Assembly (NCBI GenBank): GCA_965368585.1
Contig: CBDUNM010000045.1
Location: forward strand, 1-30,556
From: JARRQB01 sp965368585
GTDB taxonomy: Bacteria > Pseudomonadota > Gammaproteobacteria > Chromatiales > Chromatiaceae
Length of the DNA: 30,556 nt
Direction of reading: 5' to 3'
Below the pieces are notes generated by a model. It did not search any database. It was not told the DNA's origin and saw only the letters and a list, made by a program, of their open reading frames with translations. Within the stretch, counting starts at the first letter, position 1, and every line of letters begins with the position of its first letter. Position numbers and translations under genes: made by a program. Below are positions 25,122-30,556 of the stretch, piece by piece.

Positions 25122-25871
25122 ATGTTCGAACTGTTCGGCACCACGTATTATTTTTCGGGCCAAGGGCAAATGGCCTATCTATTCGTTTACCTGCCGCTTG
25201 TGCTTGTCGTGGTGAAGTTGGTCAAGCGGTTGGTAATACCGGCGATTCCGAACGCGCGGCTGAAGCGCGCGCTTCCAGCGGCAATTGCCGTCGTGTTGCT
25301 GAGCATCCCGTTTATCGATGTTTATCAGATAGGGCAGCTGTCGAGCCGACTTTGTAAGGCAGAAGGTGACATGCGGGTCTATCGAACGGTCGAGGCCGAA
25401 GGTTTCTACGGAGATCCTAGTATAGAGTTCTGGTCGGAGCGTGGTTTTAGTTATACGGAATATCCTATTCAGGTTTTGAAGGGGAAACAGTACGTTCAGG
25501 AAAACCGACGGGCAACAATGAGAAATGGAGAGCGCCAGTCAAAAGTGGTCGATAAGATCCAAAGCCGCTACATGTTGGGCGGCAATCACAATAGGAACGT
25601 TGACGCCTATCCATCCCGTGCGGAAGTCAGATGGAACATTCATTCGGTTAGTGATCGTCTTACAGGAGAAGTATTGAGCGACCTAGTTTACTTCCAGATT
25701 CAACCGGGTCGATTCGATCGGTTGGCGATCAATGCAATTGGATTCAGTTTCATTCCCTGGTTTTGTGGTGCCGAGATTCCGAATGCAAAGGGGAGCTTAG
25801 ACCCACACAGTCGAGCGGGACGATACAGTTTCACTCATCTGATAGAAGCAACTATAAAGCCTGAAAAATAG
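25122..25871 (+). CDS. Putative membrane protein upstream of the RTX lipase, unknown family
   Basis: A 249-aa protein with no family I recognise. Two hydrophobic helices lie near the N-terminus (about 17-36, MAYLFVYLPLVLVVVKLV, and about 49-66, LPAAIAVVLLSIPFIDVY). They are followed by a soluble domain of about 180 residues with many Tyr, Arg and Ser, containing WFCGAEIPNAKG and ending in HLIEATIKPEK. The start ATG 25122 is preceded by TGAGGAC, a modest ribosome site. GC content falls within the gene, after about 25,370, and the following RTX gene begins equally A+T-rich, so the 3' part of this gene and the lipase domain may have arrived together. Pairing with a lipase gene suggests a possible immunity or chaperone role, which is inference. 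Confidence 0.75.
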   Translation: MFELFGTTYYFSGQGQMAYLFVYLPLVLVVVKLVKRLVIPAIPNARLKRALPAAIAVVLLSIPFIDVYQIGQLSSRLCKAEGDMRVYRTVEAEGFYGDPSIEFWSERGFSYTEYPIQVLKGKQYVQENRRATMRNGERQSKVVDKIQSRYMLGGNHNRNVDAYPSRAEVRWNIHSVSDRLTGEVLSDLVYFQIQPGRFDRLAINAIGFSFIPWFCGAEIPNAKGSLDPHSRAGRYSFTHLIEATIKPEK

Positions 25872-25897
25872 TTGAATTGGAATAAAAGGACAGGGAA

Positions 25898-28800
25898 ATG
25901 TTCAGTATTAACGAGCTCTACAAGTACTCTTGGTTCGCCGATAGCGCCTATATCAAATGGGTTCCCAGAACATTGACGAACCAAGTTGAAGCCGTTGTGG
26001 ACGCGATCAAGGCAGAAAAACTGCCCGAACGAGATTTGAGTACCGATCCGAACGATGTGCTTCCCTCAGGTAAGGGGTTGGCTACACATGTATTTCATCC
26101 GGACAATGAAGGCTGGAGGATTCTCGACTACGTCCCCAACGATCCGGTCGGATATTCCGGTACGTTGTTCGGAAACGGCAATGAGCTGGTCTTTGGAATC
26201 CGTGGAACAGAACCGGAGGGTATGCAGGCCTGGGTCGATCTGCGCGAAGCAGATCTACATCAGATCGGCTACTACGGCGTCGCTATCGATCAACTCGTCA
26301 GTCTCGTCAATCAGGTGCTTCGGCTCAAGGCGCCAAAAGGTGCATCCGGTGTGGCGCGGATCGAATATCACGTCGATATTTCTGCTCCAGAAAGTGAAAA
26401 CTTTCTGCGGGAGTTTTCAGCGCATACTGATACAGTTTCCAAGTATCACTGGTTCGAGGTGCGCTACGACGCGATAGGTACAGGAGGTTTGGAAAACGGA
26501 CAAACCGCGACAGTGACCGGGCATTCACTTGGCGGCCATCTGGCGGCGTTCGCCGCGCGCCTTTTCCCAGGTAGCTTCCCCAATGCGGTGACATTCAATG
26601 CGCCGGGCTACGATGCGGCCGTGGGATTCGGGACGCATATCGATTTGCTACTTCACCCCGGTTTGAAATGGAGCGATGAGTTTGTCGAGCTATTCGCGAA
26701 ATCGGGCATTGTAGAACCAGCAGTCGCCTTCGATACGAATGCTATATACACGGTTGAATCAGAGAACACCGCGCCAGGTGATGACGGGGAAGGGGTATCG
26801 TCCGACTTGACAGGCAAGCCATTCAGCCCCGAAATCTATATCGCAACTGAAAACAACAGTCATAGCATGGAGCAGCTTGTAGATGCGCTGGCGATCCAGT
26901 CTTTGTTGGAACTTTTGCTTCCTGGCGGCGCTCAACCGGCGCAATCAATCGGAATCATCTCCAGTATAGTTAAAGCGATATCTCGTATACCCGGCGATTC
27001 ACAGGAAGTGCTCGTCGAGAAACTTTCGAAGCTTTTCCTTGACGATACGACTACCCTGCCGCGAGGTGAAGCAGGTGCTTTGCTCATATATTCAGCGCCA
27101 TTTGATTCACGCGTACCGTTACACGAGCGGATTCTAAAGCTCATGGAATACGTCAGCGGAAAACCAACTCTTCGTTTGCAGTCACTATTAGGCATGAATG
27201 CAACGGACCTCGCAAACTCAGCTAGAAGCGAGATCGCCTACCGCTACGCGCTCGTGCACTTAAACCCTTTCGTGATCGCTGGAGAAAACAGTCTATACGA
27301 AATACACAATCGAGAAGGTGAACTCAATCTGTATGATTCGGTAGAGAAAGTTGGAGTGACTGGCGAGTACTTGTCGGCGCGCGCGAAAATGCTATTGGAT
27401 CAATTGGCGCTCAACGTTAACGATGAACCAATCCGCCCTGGCCTCCCGTTTCCATCAGGTTACGACCAACCATACGCCGATGCCGCTCAGCAAACGGGCG
27501 ATCAAGAAATCGGGGCCGTATTGGATCTGCACTATACCGAAGACCACAAGGAGCAGCGCCTGTTCGGCGCATCCGGTTCGGACCGATTGATCGGATCGAC
27601 CGCAGCGGACATGCTGTTCGGTGGCAAGGGTGACGACGAATTGAACGGTAAGGGTGGCGCCGACTACCTCGAGGGCGGGGAGGGGGACGATACCTATATT
27701 GCCGACGACGGCGACACCATTTTCGACCACGACGGTTTCGGTCGCGTGCTGTTCGCGGGCGAGGTGCTCTATGGCGGTACGCGCACGGGTGGTTCCGGCG
27801 CCTATACGGATATGGCCGGTCACCTGTATCTCTTTGACGGCGATGACCTGGTCGTGATCAGGAACGGTCAGTCGCTCACCATCAAGCATTTCACCAACCT
27901 CGATCTGGGTATCGATCTCGAGGATGATGAACAGACGTCCGGTGTACCGGGTGCGAGCCTCGTGGAAGGCACCCATCTGGATGACGTCCTGACGCTCGAT
28001 GCTGCGAACCGGGTTTACATCGGCGCCGGCGGGATTCTGGGTGTCGACGACGCGCTAAATGCGATCGCCTTTCCCGGCGGCATCTCCGCCGTGAGCGGCA
28101 ACGCCGGTGCGGATACCCTGATCGTCAACGTCATAGGTGAGTACGAAAATATCCGATTGTCCGGTGGTCAGGGCAACGATGTCATTCATGCCGACAACCT
28201 GGAGGCGTTTGCGTTTTATCACCAGAACGGCCCCCTGCCAACGTCGAACGCTGGGGCGCTGGTCGACGGCGGCGCCGACGACGATCGGCTGCACGGAAGT
28301 CTTCGACGCGATGAGATCCTCGGCGGCACGGGTCACGATTACGCCGAAGGCTACCACGGCGAAGATGCGCTCGACGGCGGTGACGGCAACGACTGGCTCG
28401 CCGGCGGGGCAGGCAAAGACCGGCTGCGGGGCGAGGATGGCAGCGACCGTCTCCTCGGCGGCGCCGGCGACGATCGTCTGTTCGGCAGCGGCGGCGACGA
28501 TCGGCTCTACGGTGACGCCGACACCGGGTACGGGGAGTGGCGTGGTGCCGTCGAAGCGGTCGCGCCGATACCGGGCGTCGACTACGCATTTGTCCCCGGG
28601 GCAACGCCGCCCTACGAGTATGCCTTTATTCAGGACGTGGCGCCGGCCGCAGCAGGCGACGATTTACTGGACGGCGGCGAGGGCAAAGATTATTTGTTCG
28701 GCGGCGGTGGCGATGACGATCTGTACGGGGGGGACGACACCGATGTCCTGGCGGGCGAAGGCGGTGACGACTACCTGGTCGGCGGCAAGGGCAGCGACAC

Positions 28801-30556
28801 GCTGTTCGGCGATAAGTCCGCTGACCAGTTGGCCATTGATGCCGAGGTCATTCTGACCCTGGACTACCCATCGGGGCAGGCCTTGTTTCACGCGCGGGAA
28901 TACCGGGACAGCGCCGACGTCTCCGGTGACGATCGCTTGTTCGGCGGCGACGGCCACGACACCCTGTGGGGCAACGCCGGTGACGACGAGCTCTACGGTG
29001 GCGGCGACGGCGATACGATATTAGGTGGGGAGGGCAACGACCTGCTGAACGGAGGCACCGGTGGCGATCACCTGATCGGTGGGCCGGGCGATGACCGGTA
29101 CGTGTTCAACGCGGGGTGGGGATACGACGTGATCTACGAGGAAAGCGGCCGCGACGAGATCCGTTTCGCGGCGGGGCTGACCGGTGACGACATCGCGATC
29201 CATCGCCTGGGTGACGACCTGGCCTTCCTCGATACAACGACGGGCAGCAACCTGATCGTGTCGGGCTGGTATACGCAGCCTGACGCCGGGATTGAGACCG
29301 TGATTTTTGCCGATGGCCGACGCCTCGACAGTGACGCGATCCACGCTGCGACCCTGCATCAGCAGGGGGGCGACCGCCGGGACGTGCTGGCAGGCTACGC
29401 CGGCGAGGCCAATACGCTGTCCGGCGGCGGCGGCGACGACCGGTTGACCGGTGCGAATCTCGCCGACCGGCTCTTCGGCGGCGACGGCAACGATACGCTC
29501 GAGGGCGGTGGCGGTGACGATCGGCTCGACGGCGGGCTCGGCAGCGACCGCTACCTGCTCGGTACGGCGAACGGCCAGGTCGTTATTCACGATACGCCGG
29601 TCGACGGGATGATCAACACGCTCAGCCTGGCCCCGGGGTTGCTGCCGGGCACCGTTGAGGCTGAATTGGTCGGCGATGACCTGGTCATGCGTTGGCACGA
29701 CGGCGCGAGCGGTGTCACGGTCCAGGGCTACGCCTCGGCTCCGGAAACCTGGCGCTTAGAGGCCGCCAGCGGCAACGAACTTGCGGTCGCCGCGCTGCTC
29801 GATCCGCCGGTGCCCGGCAGACTGCCGGTCCAGGCCGAGTGGGAGCTGTTTCGCGAGACCACGTACGCCGCCATGTACGCCGATGCGGCGCTACAACCAC
29901 GACCGGTCACCGGCAGCATTTCCGCCACCCCCCGCAGCCACTATATTCCCGTCATGCCGAGCCTCGAGGAACTCCAGGCGGCTGGCGTGAGCGCGGCCGA
30001 CGCCGTGCAATCCTGGTTCACCGCACATTTGAACGCCACCTCCGGATGGAGCTTCTACGCCGCCGGCCTGGGGATCAGACACGTCGATGCGATCGACACC
30101 GTCACGATCACCGGCACCGACGGGCCCGATCATCTCGAGCCCGGCGAAGACGTCGCCTATGCGACGGTGGAACGACCGGTCTACCTGACGTTGCAAGCGA
30201 CCGAACGCCACGACAATGGCAGCTACACGGCACAGATCGTTGCCAGCAGCTACTCACGGCCCGCACATGTGCCCGAGGGCGAGTTGACCACCCGCATCGA
30301 TACCTACGGCAACCTCCTGCGGGCGGCCATCCCGGTGCAGACCGAGCGGCGCCGATTGCCGACCCTGGTGGGCGGCTCCGGCGATGATCACCTCGGGTCG
30401 AGCGTGTTCGTCGGTAGCGGCCTCGCCGCCACCTACCACCCCGGAACTCTTTCGAGCAGCCGGTACTTTCGCTACCCGTTGATGATCGACGGCGGCGTCG
30501 GTGACGATGAGCTGTTCGGCGGGCGCAGCGGCGATTTTCTCATCGGGGGTGCGGGC
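25898..30556 (+). CDS. Giant RTX protein with N-terminal lipase-like domain, type I secretion substrate (3' end outside window)
   Basis: An uninterrupted frame of 1553 codons runs from ATG 25898 (AAAGGA ribosome site at 25885-25890) off the right edge. Residues about 90-335 form an alpha/beta hydrolase lipase-like domain: LVFGIRGTEPEG near 97, nucleophile elbow GHSLGGHLA at 208-216 with Ser210, and possible triad partners Asp279 (AFDTNAIYT) and His322 (NNSHSMEQLVDAL). Residues about 335-550 have no motif I know. From about 553 there are nonapeptide RTX calcium-binding repeats (GGxGxDxLx) in blocks near 553-598, 787-874, 921-973, 1011-1070, 1174-1223 and 1490-1553. A HCBP-related segment (YVFNAGWGYDVIYEESGRDE) lies near 1068-1150. 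Probably a secreted calcium-folded lipase or phospholipase exported by the genes upstream. The secretion signal is not in view. Confidence 0.92.
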   Translation, partial: MFSINELYKYSWFADSAYIKWVPRTLTNQVEAVVDAIKAEKLPERDLSTDPNDVLPSGKGLATHVFHPDNEGWRILDYVPNDPVGYSGTLFGNGNELVFGIRGTEPEGMQAWVDLREADLHQIGYYGVAIDQLVSLVNQVLRLKAPKGASGVARIEYHVDISAPESENFLREFSAHTDTVSKYHWFEVRYDAIGTGGLENGQTATVTGHSLGGHLAAFAARLFPGSFPNAVTFNAPGYDAAVGFGTHIDLLLHPGLKWSDEFVELFAKSGIVEPAVAFDTNAIYTVESENTAPGDDGEGVSSDLTGKPFSPEIYIATENNSHSMEQLVDALAIQSLLELLLPGGAQPAQSIGIISSIVKAISRIPGDSQEVLVEKLSKLFLDDTTTLPRGEAGALLIYSAPFDSRVPLHERILKLMEYVSGKPTLRLQSLLGMNATDLANSARSEIAYRYALVHLNPFVIAGENSLYEIHNREGELNLYDSVEKVGVTGEYLSARAKMLLDQLALNVNDEPIRPGLPFPSGYDQPYADAAQQTGDQEIGAVLDLHYTEDHKEQRLFGASGSDRLIGSTAADMLFGGKGDDELNGKGGADYLEGGEGDDTYIADDGDTIFDHDGFGRVLFAGEVLYGGTRTGGSGAYTDMAGHLYLFDGDDLVVIRNGQSLTIKHFTNLDLGIDLEDDEQTSGVPGASLVEGTHLDDVLTLDAANRVYIGAGGILGVDDALNAIAFPGGISAVSGNAGADTLIVNVIGEYENIRLSGGQGNDVIHADNLEAFAFYHQNGPLPTSNAGALVDGGADDDRLHGSLRRDEILGGTGHDYAEGYHGEDALDGGDGNDWLAGGAGKDRLRGEDGSDRLLGGAGDDRLFGSGGDDRLYGDADTGYGEWRGAVEAVAPIPGVDYAFVPGATPPYEYAFIQDVAPAAAGDDLLDGGEGKDYLFGGGGDDDLYGGDDTDVLAGEGGDDYLVGGKGSDTLFGDKSADQLAIDAEVILTLDYPSGQALFHAREYRDSADVSGDDRLFGGDGHDTLWGNAGDDELYGGGDGDTILGGEGNDLLNGGTGGDHLIGGPGDDRYVFNAGWGYDVIYEESGRDEIRFAAGLTGDDIAIHRLGDDLAFLDTTTGSNLIVSGWYTQPDAGIETVIFADGRRLDSDAIHAATLHQQGGDRRDVLAGYAGEANTLSGGGGDDRLTGANLADRLFGGDGNDTLEGGGGDDRLDGGLGSDRYLLGTANGQVVIHDTPVDGMINTLSLAPGLLPGTVEAELVGDDLVMRWHDGASGVTVQGYASAPETWRLEAASGNELAVAALLDPPVPGRLPVQAEWELFRETTYAAMYADAALQPRPVTGSISATPRSHYIPVMPSLEELQAAGVSAADAVQSWFTAHLNATSGWSFYAAGLGIRHVDAIDTVTITGTDGPDHLEPGEDVAYATVERPVYLTLQATERHDNGSYTAQIVASSYSRPAHVPEGELTTRIDTYGNLLRAAIPVQTERRRLPTLVGGSGDDHLGSSVFVGSGLAATYHPGTLSSSRYFRYPLMIDGGVGDDELFGGRSGDFLIGGAG

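Noticed and set aside
28137..28856. A 239-codon frame inside the RTX gene
   Set aside because: Shadow of the repetitive GGxGxDxLx coding sequence; Thr/Ser/Ala-rich periodic translation arises from the repeat in another frame.
1..30556. CRISPR array or canonical defence system
   Set aside because: No regularly spaced direct repeats and no Cas, restriction or toxin-antitoxin genes were recognised; the only periodic repeats are the coding RTX nonapeptides.

Overview
The window looks like the chromosome of a GC-rich gammaproteobacterium. The evidence is the set of gene families (chorismate synthase, an HcaT-like MFS permease, RND efflux, NlpC/P60 lipoprotein, DUF2288, CoA-type Nudix hydrolase, HlyB/HlyD-type secretion). 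A member of the Chromatiales or a relative is my guess, not a demonstrated assignment. Housekeeping genes are GC-rich; several accessory stretches (about 2.1-3.3 kb, 6.7-7.5 kb, 17.6-18.8 kb, 25.4-27.4 kb) are visibly richer in A and T, suggesting separate acquisition.

1-9.8 kb: a surface-polysaccharide cluster. It holds the end of a cupin-type sugar-modification protein, a SAM methyltransferase, a DegT/StrS PLP aminotransferase (amino-sugar synthesis) and seven glycosyltransferases. Several neighbours overlap by the 4-base GTGA/ATGA stop-start pattern, so much of the plus-strand run is probably one coupled transcription unit. A decayed glycosyltransferase fragment sits at about 3.44-3.51 kb. 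The last glycosyltransferase is on the minus strand and converges on its neighbour with a 44-bp overlap; it has a good sigma70-like promoter. No polymerase, flippase or initiating transferase is visible, so the locus continues upstream.

10-17 kb: conserved core. aroC, an MFS permease and a two-gene RND efflux unit (membrane-fusion protein plus 1043-aa permease). An 18-bp perfect palindrome lies upstream of the efflux genes and may be an operator.

17-19.6 kb: a gene-poor accessory island. It contains a long near-perfect hairpin repeat, a roughly 250-nt stretch with several nested helices resembling part of a structured RNA (a group II intron domain I remnant is the best guess), a lone PAPS-dependent sulfotransferase gene, and a frameshifted remnant of an IS1-like transposase on the minus strand.

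19.6-21.1 kb: core genes again: an NlpC/P60 lipoprotein hydrolase, a DUF2288 protein (minus strand) and a CoA-pyrophosphatase-type Nudix hydrolase.

21.2-30.6 kb: a type I secretion locus, all on the plus strand. A palindrome plus candidate promoter leads into an HlyB-like ABC exporter with an inactive C39-like domain, an HlyD-like adaptor, two small putative membrane proteins of unknown family, and a giant RTX protein with an N-terminal lipase-like alpha/beta hydrolase domain (GHSLGG). The RTX gene is open to the end of the window (1553 codons seen), so its C-terminal secretion signal is outside. The natural reading is a dedicated exporter for a large calcium-binding lipase or phospholipase; the two intervening genes are candidates for accessory or self-protection functions. 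No TolC-type outer-membrane gene is in the window.
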